Assembly: GCF_001619985.1 (NCBI RefSeq)
Contig: NW_017264198.1
Location: 434,001 to 498,000, forward strand
Length of the DNA: 64,000 nt
Origin: Xylona heveae TC161
Lineage: Eukaryota; Ascomycota; Xylonomycetes; Xylonales; Xylonaceae
Reading direction: 5' to 3'
Below are positions 47,331 to 59,671 of the stretch, piece by piece (the first letter of the stretch is position 1; each line of letters begins with the position of its first letter). Position numbers and translations under genes: made by a program. Under the pieces are notes generated by a model. It saw only the letters and a list, made by a program, of their open reading frames with translations. It was not told the DNA's origin and made no database searches.

Positions 47331-48104
47331 TTATGCGTCCTCGACGACGGTCGTCTGCAGACCCTTGGGGTTCTTCACGTTGACAGCCTGGACGTAGCTG
47401 TAGAGCTTCTCCTTGGCACCCTCCTCGTCGTTACGCTTCCGCGAGATGCGGACCCGGAGGCGGAAAGGAACGCCCTTGACACCAGACTCCCACACCTTCT
47501 TGTTCAACTGAGGGTCGAGACGGACATCGGTGGTGCCCTGTTCAAATCACGAAAAAACATCTTCGTTAGCCTCCGAAGTCGTCCTAGCTCAACACGTATG
47601 GCCGGTTTCCAATATTGCCTTCAACTTATTGAAGGGGTTCAACGGAAATATTGGGGGGGAATATGGAATATCGTACCATAGCCTTCTCAGCGAAAGACCG
47701 GATCTCCTTGATGGCTCTCGGGGCCCGCTTCTTGAAAGAGATACCGTGCACCTGCAAAATTCCAACCAGTCAGTCCTCTGTACTGTGGCAAAGTTGTTCC
47801 ATTGTCCCCAAATATTTCTAGCCCGGCCGTAGTTCGAAGTATCCCAGCACTCAACGAGCCCCCTTCAATCAACGTCTCTTTTTTCTTCATCTTTCCTCAT
47901 CCCGTATCCCTCCTCTTTTTTTTTCGAAATTGCTCTCCGACCGGGCTCAAATAGAAACATCGAAACAACCGACTAGATCCAGAGAATTCGACGTACCCTC
48001 TTGTGCAGGTGAATGGTGTACTCGCGAGCGACGACGTCCGAGATGGCAGAGCGGCCGCCGGTCTTGCCCGCCGCCCGGCTGGTGTGCTTGGCTTGGTTGG
48101 GCAT
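47331..48104 (-). CDS. rpl31: Ribosomal protein eL31 (60S subunit)
   Basis: Three exons on the minus strand (47997-48104, 47677-47751, 47331-47537) encode 129 residues. Family hallmarks are [51 protein letters not shown] and [14 protein letters not shown]. eL31 lies near the exit tunnel of the 60S subunit. The two coding introns are 245 and 139 nt, long for this genome. A likely 5' UTR intron (48115-48206, GTACGT donor, TTCACAG acceptor) ends ten bases before the start. Intron-rich ribosomal protein genes are usual in fungi. Confidence 0.96.
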
Positions 48105-49906
48105 CTTGAATATCCTGTGAACCGGACAGAATTGTAAGAATGATATCTTCTGAAAATCAAAATGTCGATAACCGTCGACAGCGAATTGGACGGGGTCAAT
48201 ACGTACGGCGCTGGTGTCGGCGACGTTACGGCGTTTGTCGAGGTGGTTTGCGCGATTCGGCCTCCTTCAATTTTGTGTGGATCACGGGGTTGCTCGGCAT
48301 TGCACCGTGGGCGCGCGGTAGGGTAGGGTTTGTGCCCCCGTTTACGCGAACACCTCCGAGGTCCTCTCTCGCTCAAAAGGTACTGCGCCACACATAGTTG
48401 CCCGGTGTTCAGCCTAAGCGAGGCATTTCGAGATGCACCGCCACAAACCTTACGGACCCCTCAGACGACCCCTCGAATGTTTGAGATTCACGGGTACGAA
48501 GGTACCTTAGGATCTCCTGGGAATAGGTAGACCCGTCTGAGCCGGCCGTGCCGCTACTGGTAACCTTTATCCACCTCGCACCGTTGACTGGTAATAGACG
48601 CAATAACTACTCCGCATAGGAACCCCCTGCTTAGACACTCGAAAGTTAAGTCCAATGCCAGTGAACTTGCTCTGGACAACAGCCACTTGTTGGCAATTTA
48701 GCTAGAATGGGTCAGGTCTGACTTGCAAGGGACTCATTTTCATTTCCTGTACACATGGTTTCGTGCAATGTAGTAGGTACTTATCAGGGTCGTCGTCAAT
48801 GTTTACCTGACGTTCCAGTACTCAAGTGTACTCCGGAACGTGTCCCTGCATCTGCTAGATTCACAATCCAATAAAATATGTTTCCGAGGATAGGATCAAC
48901 TGAGCATAGAGGTAATGCATGGCTAGAGTTCAGTGCTTCTGTTTGGACCGGAACGTCGTTGACAAAAGTCCTGGCCATAAGGACCCAAAGCCATGCTTAC
49001 GACCAAGTATCGATTACATCAGATTCACGACATACCGTATGGATCGAATGTCCTGCTCCTTAATAATGGCCAGCAAGCATTTGCTGCCAGCGAGCTTCTC
49101 CTGATCTTTTACAAAGTAATTAGGTGTGTATTATGAAAAAGAGCACATCTAGAACTCAGACCTGAATAATCCTTAGCTCATGTACTCCCGAGTTAGTGGC
49201 GTGCCATTGCAGTCAATTCGTCGATTTGAGCCGTTTGGTTTCCCCCCGCGCCGTTACCGAGGAGAAACCACGACTTCGAGTATATCGGTGGAAATCGATG
49301 ATTCGATCGACTTTTACCCTGGGTTGTAGCTCTCCCAGGGACCTGTTTACAAGTACATGTATGAATATTAGCTGCACCATTATTGGCTCATACCGCTCCG
49401 TTGGAATCCAAATGTTAGCACGTGTCATCGGTTTTACCATGACGGCGCGGGAACACCATCGCAATTGGGATCGCGCAAGAGGACTGCCATCGCCTGTGCG
49501 GAAAGGAGGCGTGCCGGACACAAATCCTATTGTAGCATTCGCCCTCAACTACGGAGTTACAGCAGGTGTAGCAACCCCACTTTAACTATCTGGACTTAGT
49601 AAGGTCGATTACAGTGAACTGAGCTTTGACTACCGTAACAGTAAGAAAACCTGGAGCTTGAAGTCGGCAGTTGGGACCCCTCATTGTTTGGGTAAGCTTG
49701 CGACGAAAGTCATACGTCATGACATCTTCAGACCACAGCTTAAGCTGAGGGGTCATATATAAATACCCAATGCAACCCGCGTTCACGTATCGTGTATTGT
49801 GACGAGCAAGTTCGTTGCAGATAATAATCACTTGTCATCTAATTGTTGGATTCGTCATTCGATGACTTCGATTATATCTAGTGGTCTTGAGAAAGTTCAG
49901 CACACC
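48105..49906. other. Intergenic between eL31 and catalase genes
   Basis: About 1.8 kb of divergent promoter sequence. The part next to eL31 holds its probable 5' UTR intron. Short open frames around 49196-49585 resemble nothing known. Confidence 0.45.
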
Positions 49907-52204
49907 ATGTCTTCAGCCACTGAAGGGGCGAAGATCGCCGACCTCAAGAAGGACACCATTGATGTCCATGATCCTAATAACAGAATCACCACTGACTTCG
50001 GTGTGAAGTCAAGCAATACCGATGATTGGCTCAAGGCTTCGTCCGGCGACAAGACCGGACCTATGCTGCTGGAGGACTTTGTCGGAAGGGAGAAGGTAAC
50101 TACCCTTTTTCACATAATCCAAAAATATTTTGAGTCAATTACTGATGCTCTAAACTATAGATTCACCGCTTCGATCATGAACGCATCCCGGAGCGTGTAG
50201 TCCATGCCCGTGGTGCTGCGGCTTTTGGTACCTTTAAGCTATACGAAAGTGCTGAAGATGTCACTACGGCTGGAGTTTTGACGGACACTTCTCGATCAAC
50301 TCCTGTCTTCCTTCGATTTTCCACTGTATTGGGAAGCAGAGGAAGTGCTGATACCGTACGCGACGTTCGTGGCTTTGCCGTCAAGTTTTACACGGACGAG
50401 GGTAACTGGGACATTGTTGGAAACAACATTCCTGTCTTCTTCATTCAGGATGCGATTAAGTTCCCAGACATCAGTAAGTAATGATTACTATGCCTTTGGC
50501 AGATTTTGAGGACTAATGACCATTGCAGTCCATGCTGGCAAACCCGAACCTCACAATGAAGTTCCTCAAGCTCAAACTGCACACAACAACTTCTGGGACT
50601 TCCAATTCTTGCACACTGAGACAACCCATATGTTTATGTGGACCCAGAGTGATCGCGCTATTCCTCGATCGTACCGAATGATGCAGGGCTTCGGTGTCAA
50701 CACTTTCACTCTTACCAATAAGAAGGGAGAGCGTCACTTTGTAAAGTTCCACTTCACACCTACTTTGGGCGTGCACTCCTTGGTTTGGGATGAAGCCCTG
50801 AAAATTGCTGGTCAAGACCCCGACTTCCATCGCAAGGATCTCTGGGACGCCATTGAAGCCGGAGCTTACCCGAAATGGAGATTTGGTATCCAGACAATTC
50901 CCGAGTCCAAGGAACACGACTTCGATTTCGATATTTTGGACGCCACCAAGGTCTGGCCGGAGGAGCTCGTCCCTATCCGGTACATTGGTGAACTCGAGCT
51001 CAACAGAAACCCCGATGAGTACTTTACTCAAACGGAGCAAGTCGCTTTCTGCACGTCGCACGTGGTTCCTGGAATTGGCTTCTCAGATGATCCTTTGTTG
51101 CAGGGTCGTAACTTTTCTTACTTTGATACTCAAATCACTCGGCTGGGTGTCAACTGGGAAGAACTTCCGATTAACCGGCCTGTGTGTCCTTATATGAACC
51201 ACCAACGCGACGGCGCAATGAGGCACCGGATTTCAAAGGGCACTGTCAATTACTGGCCTAATCGATTTGGTGTTGGCCCGCCTGCAACCAAGGAGGAGGG
51301 CGGATATCTGGAATATCCGGAAAAGATTGCTGGATTGAAGCAGCGTCTCCGGAGCAAGAAATTCTCCGACCACTATAGCCAGGCACAGCTTTTCTACAAC
51401 TCTCTGGCTCCTCACGAGAAGGCGCACGTTCTGTCCGCTCTTAGCTTTGAATTGGACCATTGCGATGACCCAGTCGTCTATACCCGCTTGACCGAGCGTC
51501 TAGCTGACATTGATCTTGAGTTGGCGCAAGGCGTTGCTGAGGCGGTTGGTGCGCCGGTCCCACAGAAGGCTGGAACGCCAAATCATAACAAGAAGTCTCC
51601 GTCGCTGAGTCAGACTTACTACAACCCGAAGGAGCCTACCATTGCCACGCGCAGAGTTGCCATTCTCGTTGCGGACGGCTTCGATCCCGTTGCTTATTAT
51701 GGTGTCAAGGCTGCCTTGACGGCCGCAGGAGCCCTTCCCTTCACCATTGGACCCAGGCGTCTTCCCGTCCATGCTCAGGGCGAAGATAAGAGTGGCAAAG
51801 GCGTTAGCCCCGATCACCACTTTGAAGGAATGCGCTCAACATTGTTCGATTCCATCTTCATCCCCGGTGGTGCCCATGTGGAGAAGCTCCGGAAGAATGG
51901 ACGTGCTCTGCACTGGGTTCGGGAGGCGTTTGGTCACTTGAAGGCCATTGGTGCAACCGGTGAGGCGGTTGCTCTGGTTCGGGATGCCTGCCAGCTCCCA
52001 GGTGTCCAGTTCTCGAGTAGCAATGAGGTTGTTGACTCGTATGGCGTTGTCACTGCGGCCGCTACTCACCCTCAGAGCTTCAAGGAGACCATCAAGATGG
52101 TCAAGGGAGCCAAGGACTTTATCGATGTCTATACATATAACATTGCCCAACACAAGAACTACCAGCGGGAGCTGGATGGGCTGGCTTCAATGGTGGCCTT
52201 TTAA
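49907..52204 (+). CDS. catA: Large-subunit (clade 2) catalase with C-terminal DJ-1-like domain
   Basis: Three exons (49907-50095, 50161-50473, 50529-52204) encode 725 residues. The ATG at 49907 gives a cytoplasmic protein; another in-frame ATG lies 45 bases upstream. The distal heme pocket is [12 protein letters not shown] and the distal Asn side lies near [18 protein letters not shown]. The proximal Tyr is in [14 protein letters not shown]. The C-terminal part (about 540-715) is the DJ-1/glutaminase-like domain seen only in large catalases ([32 protein letters not shown]). The enzyme breaks hydrogen peroxide into water and oxygen. The absence of a signal peptide and the overall form suggest the spore-type CatA of aspergilli rather than secreted CatB. 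That assignment is an inference. Confidence 0.9.
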
Positions 52205-52896
52205 GGGTTTGGAGCTTGATGGTCTGGATCGGACCGCTAATACCCGACGACATGGTGGGATGGTAAATTGAATGAGGCGTTTGGTTTGAAATGACACGTT
52301 TGTGGTTTGATAGGTTTACCATTTAGCCGTTCATATTTTAATCTCGAATTCATTCTCCTTTATGATTTTCCAGTAACAGATTTCATTTGTACCATTTGTC
52401 AATGTAGTCGGGGCTTCCCGATACCATCAGGTGAAGTAAACGTGGCATATCTTATGTCTGTAACTTGTTGATTACGCTTCTGTTCCAGGGATACCTTTGC
52501 ATCATGCAAGCAAGGACGCTAACAAGTAAGATTCCTCGACCTCCTCTTTCGCAGGCTGCCTCAAGGTAAAGCCAAAGTATCTGCAAGGGATCTAATCGGC
52601 CTTAGAGGGGGCATAATGTACCTGATATTATGACAATTGAGACTTATAAGTACAGAGGTAGGCTGGGCGGAACAGGGGGCAGGGATTTGGCGTTTGGCGT
52701 TTCATCTTCAAGAGACTGTACTGAGTATGATTCCGACTGCTTGGCACCCGGGGCACGGATGGAAGCCCCTTCACTCTGCAATCTTCGTATCATTACAAGA
52801 AAGTATATAATAGAACTAGGTACCTATATACAGTGAAATATTTCGTAGGCCCAGATGATTAAAAAAATGATTTGGGTTTTATGTTATACTCGGATG

Positions 52897-52964
52897 AAGC
52901 CTATGGTTGGAATCAACTAAGCAGGAAAGACAGAAAACGAAGCCTACTGTTGGAATCAACTAAG
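52897..52964. repeat. Short direct repeat, 25 nt, two copies 43 nt apart
   Basis: Copies at 52897-52921 and 52940-52964 share the core GTTGGAATCAACTAAG and differ at two positions. No element boundaries were found around them. Confidence 0.7.
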
Positions 52965-53704
52965 TACTCGATAGTGAAGACAAAAAGTGACCTTGGAGGG
53001 TCAAGTCAAGTTAGTTTCAAATTGGGCCTCCTATTCGGGTGTAGCGTTACTTTGGTGTCGCGGGAGAGCGGGCGAGAGAGATGGGATGAAATGCTACCAA
53101 GGTACCCAAGAGAATTTGACTTTTGAGGGGCGAGGGCGAGGGGGAGAGTGATTAGCTCCTTGCTACAACTTTGCTTTGCAGTCTATTGTGATTTTCTTAG
53201 GTTAAGCTATATAGTCTTGAGAGTAATGGATATTCTCTTAACTGTTGCTTGGTTAAATACATAGTATATATAGCTTATAGTTTAAGTAAGAATACCTTTT
53301 TTTATTTTTATAAACTTCTTCATTGAAACTCTTTTCAATCTTTAAATGAATTACACAATTCCTCTGAGGAATCTTCCATGAATGCATTACATTGAATGAT
53401 AATGGTAAACATGCAGCCATCCTGCACAGTGCACTGCCCTTGATATACCCCAGGAACCCCCCCCTCCCTCCCCCAACCGTAACCCCCTGGGGACTGGCCA
53501 TGTAGCCCCCGACCCTCCGACCTGTTAAACCCATGCCAAACCTTTTGTCACACGCGCCCCTGTATGGTAGATCACTAGAACAACTAACTACCTAGGTCGC
53601 CCATATCGCCTGGCCCTTTTGCCGCTGCTCACTCTTGGGCTTTTCTTTTCTTGCCGCTCTCTTTTCAATCGCAGTAATATTGCGAATTCAGAGCGTACGT
53701 CTGC

Positions 53705-53725
53705 CTGCCAGCCAGCCAGCCAGCC
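53705..53725. repeat. GCCA tetranucleotide repeat abutting a start codon
   Basis: About five GCCA/CAGC units end directly at the ATG of the mannosyltransferase gene and form its immediate 5' leader. Confidence 0.8.
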
Positions 53726-55192
53726 ATGCTCGCCTTCAAATCGCCGTCACACTTTGGCCGACGTGATCAGAGACTGCGATGCCTGATCCCCATAGCCTGC
53801 GTGATCCTGTTTCTGTTTATCTACGTTGGACCTGGCATCGACCCTGTCAAGCCGACTTTGGTGCGACTCGAATCATGGCATTCAAACGTGACGAGAACGC
53901 CGCAAGACTTTTGGGACGAGTTTGTCGTGATACTCGCGGCGGCAAGGCCGCAGGTGCATGGCCCTCGAGGAGTGGACCCGTGGGTGCCAGCGAGAGCGGA
54001 TCGATTCAACTGGGACCAGGCCGATGAGGTGACGCAGCAAGATCAAATGTCGTTGGGTGACGACGAGCTTGAGAGCTTGCGCATGGGACACTCGTGGCTT
54101 GTGGAGAAGATTCAACAAGGAAAAGTCCAGCTGCCCTATGTCAAGGGCTCGCGCGGGATTGTCTACTCTGCGGGTGGTCACTATCTGGCCATAATGATGG
54201 TCTCGCTGATGATGCTACGGGACACGGGTTCAGAGCTGCCGGTGGAAGTCTTTTTGAATTCCGATTCCGAATACGATCCGATCATTTGCGACCAAGTGCT
54301 GCCGACGTTCAACGCCAAGTGCATTCTGCTCAGCGACATTCTCGAGTCGTCGAAGCTGCGGCTGACGTTTTCACACTATCAACTCAAGATCTTTGCCGTC
54401 TTGTTCTCCTCCTTTGAAGAGATGCTCTTCCTCGACGCGGATAATTTCCCGGTGCGTCTTCCCGACGATTTGTTCGAATCCCCCGAATTCAAGCAGGACG
54501 GCTTGATCCTCTGGCCGGACTACTGGATCTGCACCACCTCGTCGCACTTCTACACCATTGCGGGTCTCCCGCCGAGCGCATCGCGGCGGTATCCCACCAC
54601 CGAAGCGGGTCAAATGGTCATTTCCAAGTCCCGCCATGCCGACACGTTGCTTCTGTCGGGCTTCTACAATGCCTACGGCGACGACTACTACTACCCGCTC
54701 CTATCGCAAGGCGGACCGGGCCAAGGAGACAAGGAGACATTCCCCGCCGCCGCGCGCGCCCTCAACCACTCGTATTATGCCGTGCACACGCTCCCTCAGC
54801 CTCTGGGAAGAGCGTCGGGAGATTTCCAAGGGTGGGCGGTGCTGCAGTATAATCCGTCCGACGACTGTCTGGACAACAATGCCCACTGCAACCCGCCGCG
54901 GCCGTTTTTCGTCCATGTCGGATGGGGCAACAAGCTGAACCCGTTCCGCCAAGACGAACGCGATTACCGCATCTTTGGCAGTGAGGAATTCTTGCGGCAC
55001 CTCTTTGGCAAAGACCTCGAGAAGCTGGCCTATCAGAAGATGATCCACGTGGCTTGCGAGAAACGCTTCTTCTTCCACAATGTGGAGAATCCAGGCGACG
55101 CCTGTCAACGGTTGAAACGCATCTACGAAGCCGTCTTCAAATCCACATACGAACCTAACACTATCGCCGCTGCTCCTCAAAAGAGTTCATAG
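53726..55192 (+). CDS. Alpha-1,2-mannosyltransferase, Mnn2/Mnn5 family (GT71)
   Basis: A single exon encodes 488 residues. A short basic N-terminus and one hydrophobic segment (about 18-37, CLIPIACVILFLFIYVG) make a type II Golgi membrane protein. The lumenal domain starts with GIVYSAGGHYLAIMMVSLMM. It contains the nucleotide-sugar and metal-binding LFLDADNFPV and a conserved WPDYW, and ends in a VHVGWGNKLNPF region. These are features of the Mannosyl_trans3 family, which adds alpha-1,2-mannose branches to cell-wall mannoprotein glycans. Which family member it is cannot be settled here. The gene is unusually GC-rich relative to the flanking DNA and has no introns. Confidence 0.88.
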   Translation: MLAFKSPSHFGRRDQRLRCLIPIACVILFLFIYVGPGIDPVKPTLVRLESWHSNVTRTPQDFWDEFVVILAAARPQVHGPRGVDPWVPARADRFNWDQADEVTQQDQMSLGDDELESLRMGHSWLVEKIQQGKVQLPYVKGSRGIVYSAGGHYLAIMMVSLMMLRDTGSELPVEVFLNSDSEYDPIICDQVLPTFNAKCILLSDILESSKLRLTFSHYQLKIFAVLFSSFEEMLFLDADNFPVRLPDDLFESPEFKQDGLILWPDYWICTTSSHFYTIAGLPPSASRRYPTTEAGQMVISKSRHADTLLLSGFYNAYGDDYYYPLLSQGGPGQGDKETFPAAARALNHSYYAVHTLPQPLGRASGDFQGWAVLQYNPSDDCLDNNAHCNPPRPFFVHVGWGNKLNPFRQDERDYRIFGSEEFLRHLFGKDLEKLAYQKMIHVACEKRFFFHNVENPGDACQRLKRIYEAVFKSTYEPNTIAAAPQKSS

Positions 55193-56510
55193 TGGACCTC
55201 ATAGTCGAGAGACCTCTTTTACGTTTCTATTCATGTCACCGCCTAATCCAGCAGCTGAGCGGCACGAAGCTAGCGGTGGTAATTCTGGGAGTGCACCTCA
55301 TACCAACGCTCAAGCGTCATCCAAGGATGCTCCTCGCGCCGTCGCCGCCAGCATGTTCTGCATGATTCTCTTACGCCTTTTCATGATCAACTTTTCATGA
55401 TCCCCAGACTGCTTTTTCCCACGTTACGATCTTTTTAGAGGTCCCATGGTTTTGAGCCCATTAGCATGCTTGTCTTTGTCCGCTTTTCTCACGACCCTCT
55501 TGCATATATGCATGTGTCTCATTCGGATATCATTTACGTTTCATTATCATTTCTGTTCTACATTTTCGTTCTCGTTTTACATTATCATTTATCCTTACAT
55601 TACCATATCTGTTTTACATTTTCATTTACGTTTCATTATCATTTCTGTTTTACATTATCATTCTCGTTTCACATTTTTCATCAAAGAACTGGGCGTCATC
55701 TGGCGTTGCGTTGCGTTGCGTATTATCACTTGCCGTTTAGCCTTGTTATTTGATCCGTCCTTGTTCGCGGCCGTTGTGTTTTTTTCTCTCCCTCAGTATC
55801 TCTCTCCCGTCATGTTTCTTTGCGAAATATCTCTCTCTTAGGTTGTCTACTCGGTACATCCCTGGTTGTACTCGGTATGTTTGGAAATCATTAGATTTGA
55901 TTGACCTCCTCCTCGTCTTTTATTTCCTCGTCTGTCTCGTATCGTTGTCATACAGTCTACAGTCTACAGTCTACAGTCTACAGTCATGCTGTGCATCTCC
56001 TCATTATCACTATTATCATTATTACTCGTCGTTATCACGTTATCATTAGATTTCTTATCATATCTCCTTTGTCTTCATATCTGACGTCCCCTGGCTGTTT
56101 ATCATGTCTCCCTTGGGTTCCATCTGACGTCCCTTGGCTGCTTATTACCGTCTCCCTTGGGATCTATCTATATCCCTTGGCTTCCATGTTACGTCTCCCT
56201 GTGGGTGCGTCAACTGGGTGTGTCAAACTGGGCTCACCACCTAACACATGTCACCTGTCACCTCGTTACAAATTGACACATGTCACTTTTTAGTCGAATA
56301 CTACAGCCAGTCACCCAGTAATATCATCTATCCTCTATCTTCTATCTTTTTATCATCATCAAGTAAAACTGTACGAAGGTTCTATAATTGAAGTGAAATG
56401 AAATCAATATGTCAGTGTCTTTTTTTTTTTTTTTTTTTTTTTCAACTCGCTGTTTCGTGTAAGGTAATGTACATTGTACATTGTATATCGTATTCTGTAG
56501 GATTGTAGGA
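55193..56510. other. Intergenic with simple repeats
   Basis: T-rich sequence. An imperfect tandem repeat built from TTTACATT, TTCATTTACG and CATTATCATT units runs through about 55525-55680. A short block of TCTACAG heptamers lies at about 55950-55985. A 23-base T run is at 56420-56442. No gene was seen. Confidence 0.55.
55525..55680. repeat. Degenerate ATTATCATTT-type tandem repeat
   Basis: Recurring TTTACATT and CATTATCATTT elements every 18-22 bases in a T-rich stretch, imperfect but clearly periodic. Confidence 0.6.
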
Positions 56511-57246
56511 TTGTATACAGTAGACAGTAGACCGTAGACTGTTGACTTTTGACTGTTGACTGTAGATGTAGACAGAGAGTAGACAGTAGACAGACAGCGG
56601 ACAGTGTAATTAGACCGTAGACTGTATACCCTCAGGACGAATGGCCATAGACAGTATACGTTGACCGTGGATGGTGTACCATAGACCGTAGACAGTATAC
56701 CGTATACCGTACACCGTATACCTCTATGACTAGATGGTCGTAGACTGACTGTTTGACTATAGATTGTAGATTGTAGAATTTAGAATGTAGACCTTTATGA
56801 CTGTAGACCATAGACTATAAGACTGTATACCGTACACTGTCGACGTAGACAGTAGACCATAGACAGTAGACTGTAGACGTAGACTTAACACATAGACAGA
56901 CTGTAGACTGTAACCTGTAACCTGTAACCTGTAAGTCTAAACTGTAAACTGTCAATTGTAACCTGTAACCTGTAAGTCTAAACTGTAAACTGTCAACTGT
57001 AACCTGTAACCTGTAANNNNNNNNNNNNNNNNNNNNNNNNNNNNNNNNNNNNNNNNNNNNNNNNNNNNNNNNNNNNNNNNNNNNNNNNNNNNNNNNNNNN
57101 NNNNNNNNNNNNNNNNNNNNNNNNNNNNNNNNNNNNNNNNNNNNNNNNNNNNNNNNNNNNNNNNNNNNNNNNNNNNNNNNNNNNNNNNNNNNNNNNCTGT
57201 AACCTGTAACCTGTAACCTGTAACCTGTAGCCGTAAGCCGTAAGTT
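56511..57246. repeat. Large heptanucleotide minisatellite array with a gap
   Basis: Seven-base periodicity throughout. Outer units are variants of GTAGACT, GTAGACA and GTATACC. The inner part, on both sides of the N run, is almost pure CTGTAAC. The edges again look degenerate and the centre uniform. The array is related in unit sequence to the one at 17751-18085. Confidence 0.88.
57017..57196. other. Assembly gap (180 N)
   Basis: A run of 180 N flanked on both sides by CTGTAAC units, so it lies within the repeat array and its true size is uncertain. Confidence 1.
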
Positions 57247-58096
57247 GTACATATGTGATGCGCATGAGTCATGAGGGCCCCGCAGGCTCCAGCCACTTTA
57301 GTAGCAGGAGAAATAATAAAGAAGTAAAAAGAGAGAAAAATAAATAAGTAAAAACGGAGAAATAAAAAGGAGTCAAAACTGAGGAAAATAAAGAAGTAAA
57401 TAATGGAGAAATATAAACAAGTAAAAAACAAACAAACATAAAGAAGTAAAAAAATAAAATAAAATAAAGCTTGATTCAAAGTTGAATAGTTACATTGTAG
57501 GTATGTAATGATCAATTAATGGTTGGGGTACTTGGTGACACAGTAATATCTTATATATCAAGTATTGTACTATACTATTGTATGGGTATATATATACCTT
57601 ATGTACAATACCGCATTGAATTGAATTACATTGCGTTGCATGTAGTCATGCATCATGATGAATATGATGCATGAACATGATACAGTTAGGGTAGAAGAAA
57701 GGGCATGCGTGATAATGGAAAGAGTGATATGAATTATATATGTAGGAGAGAGACAGACGCAATAAGGAAAAAAGAAATGGTACGAAATAAAGGACGAAAT
57801 AAAGGACAAAATAAAGGAATAAGAATAACACCGATTAGACAAATGAAAAGGAAAAAGTATATAGATGACGGAGAGACGGAGATATAAACAGGTGACGAAG
57901 AGTGGGAACATAAACAGGCAAACAAAATGAACATGAACAGGCAAAAATGAATATTATACTCAAAAAATGACAAGACAGAAACGTGAGTAACATGAAAGCT
58001 ATAATGACAATTGCGTACTATCTATTGCATACTGTATACTGTCATTCCGGGCTAGCAAAGCTTACTCAACGCTGACAGAATAGTATACTGGGGCGG
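57247..58096. other. AT-rich intergenic region
   Basis: About 850 bases rich in A on the plus strand, with loose repeats such as AAATAAAGGA near 57785-57820. It forms the 3' flank of the SLC35F6-like gene. No coding signal. Confidence 0.5.
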
Positions 58097-59671
58097 CTAC
58101 AAATGCTCAATGGGCTCTTCGGGCAACAACTCGACCCTCGTGGCGCTCGGATGGCCGAGCCAGCGCTTCATTGGTGGTTCGACGATATCGTTAAACACAA
58201 AGGTGCCGTAGACGAGCAGGGCAAAGCCGACGACTTGCAGCCACTTGAACGTTTCCCAGCCGAGGCCGAGCGAAACGACCCAGATGAACAGCGTGCGGCA
58301 GGTGTCAATGGTGGAGCGCGAGGTGGCGCTGACGGTGCGCGTCACCGACAAGCCGAAAAAGTTGAAGCCCCTATTCCGGTGATAGTATATTTTAGTATTA
58401 TAATTTTCCCGTATTGTACGTATTATTTACGGCGGTAGAAGTGAGGGGAATAGGAAAGAAAAGAGAGGTCGGGACGTACCCAATGCTAATCATAATCAAG
58501 ATGCTGGAAACGGCAATGGCACGGTTATGCGTCATTTGTCGCCAGCCTTCCTTGACATCAAAATAGCCATAGCGGCCAGCCGACGTGCGGCCAACGGCAA
58601 AATACAGTATGATCATGCCGAGAATGGTCACGACGAAGCCAAACAGGCCCTCCCAGGCAACGACCTTGAGCGGCTCCAGCGCATAGTTTTCGAGAATCCA
58701 TTCCTCGGACACAAACTGCGTGGCGGTAAAGATTTGCGCGCCCGCAATGAGCAGCACGCCAATCACAGCGCGCACCGCCTCGGGCGTACGCACAGTAGCG
58801 TCAACCTCGGACGCTGCACGGCGGATCAAGAAGAGACTGGCCTGTGCAAGGCTATCCGTGTCCTCGGGCAGTCCGAGTGAACTTCCGCCGCTTTCCTTGA
58901 CATTGTTCGCGATCCAGCCAGCCAGACCGACGAGCGCGACGCCTGCAACAACTACAAAGAGAGCCAGCCATTGGTATAAATGCAGTTTGCGCCGAAGGAA
59001 CAGAACGCTAAACAGCCCGACAAACAGAACCAAGGCGCCGCGAGTCATTTGGTAGATGCTTGCCACGACAAACAACAGGCCCACGTTCATGAGCGTTGTG
59101 GCCGCAATGTCGCAGCATGCGGGGAGCGCAAGCAAAACTATCCGTAGCCCGCGAAGAGGGACGCGGCCTTCCTCGTCAGTACCATCGTCAGCGTCGTCAG
59201 CCAACGCTGCCTCTGAATTTCCCTGGTCATCACCTGTCACCACCCGTGTGTCGTCGGACTCGGGCGAGTCAGCGGATGCGGCGCCTACGGGCTGGTAGCC
59301 CCGACTGGCGGAGGCCTTGGAGGCAAAGTGTTTGTAGACTGTCGAAGCGCCGATCAGGAGCCAGCAGCCCATTTCACCGACAAACATTTGCGCTCTGTGT
59401 AGTCAGTCAGTCAGCCAGGAAACTCCTTCTTTCAGTTCAACTTTTGAGATACACGTACGTCTGTAGGATAGGCTGTTCAAAGTATCGTCGCCTATTGGGA
59501 TCCGACGAGTGGCAGTGTCTGACGCATTGCATATCCTAAACAGTCAGTAAGGACCACGGCAAGAGAAGATCAAGTCTGGTAATATACCTGGTATTTGCTC
59601 AACAATGTATTGCAGACACCAGTCAACAGCATCATCCCCACTAGGAACGGTATGAGTGCGCGGATCGTCAT
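58097..59671 (-). CDS. SLC35F6-like EamA/DMT-family membrane transporter
   Basis: Four exons on the minus strand (59588-59671, 59459-59535, 58480-59394, 58097-58370) encode 449 residues with about ten hydrophobic helices. The first exon gives the initial helix (IRALIPFLVGMMLLTGVCNT) followed by LLSKYQDMQC. MFVGEMGCWLLIG, ATTLMNVGLLFVVASIYQM, RGALVLFVGLFSVLFLRRKL and TFVFNDIV match the SLC35F6 (C2orf18) group of drug/metabolite-type transporters. An acidic, Ser-rich loop lies after helix 2. The substrate is unknown; relatives are found in lysosomal, vacuolar or mitochondrial membranes. Intron 3 (109 nt) separates off the FNFFGLSVTRTVSATSRS helix. Confidence 0.85.

Larger units (their letters stand above)
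52205..53725. other. Intergenic between catalase and mannosyltransferase genes
   Basis: About 1.5 kb, notably AT-rich between about 53190 and 53400. A 25-base near-perfect direct repeat lies at 52897-52921 and 52940-52964. Just before the next gene a GCCA tetramer repeat runs into the start codon. No coding signal. Confidence 0.5.

Noticed and set aside
49196-49585. A 129-codon open frame upstream of catalase
   Set aside because: No recognisable domain, a minus-strand frame overlaps it equally well, and it lies in the promoter region.
52850-53400. AT-rich patch considered as a degraded transposon
   Set aside because: No terminal repeats, no target-site duplication and no protein remnant could be seen; only a short direct repeat is present.
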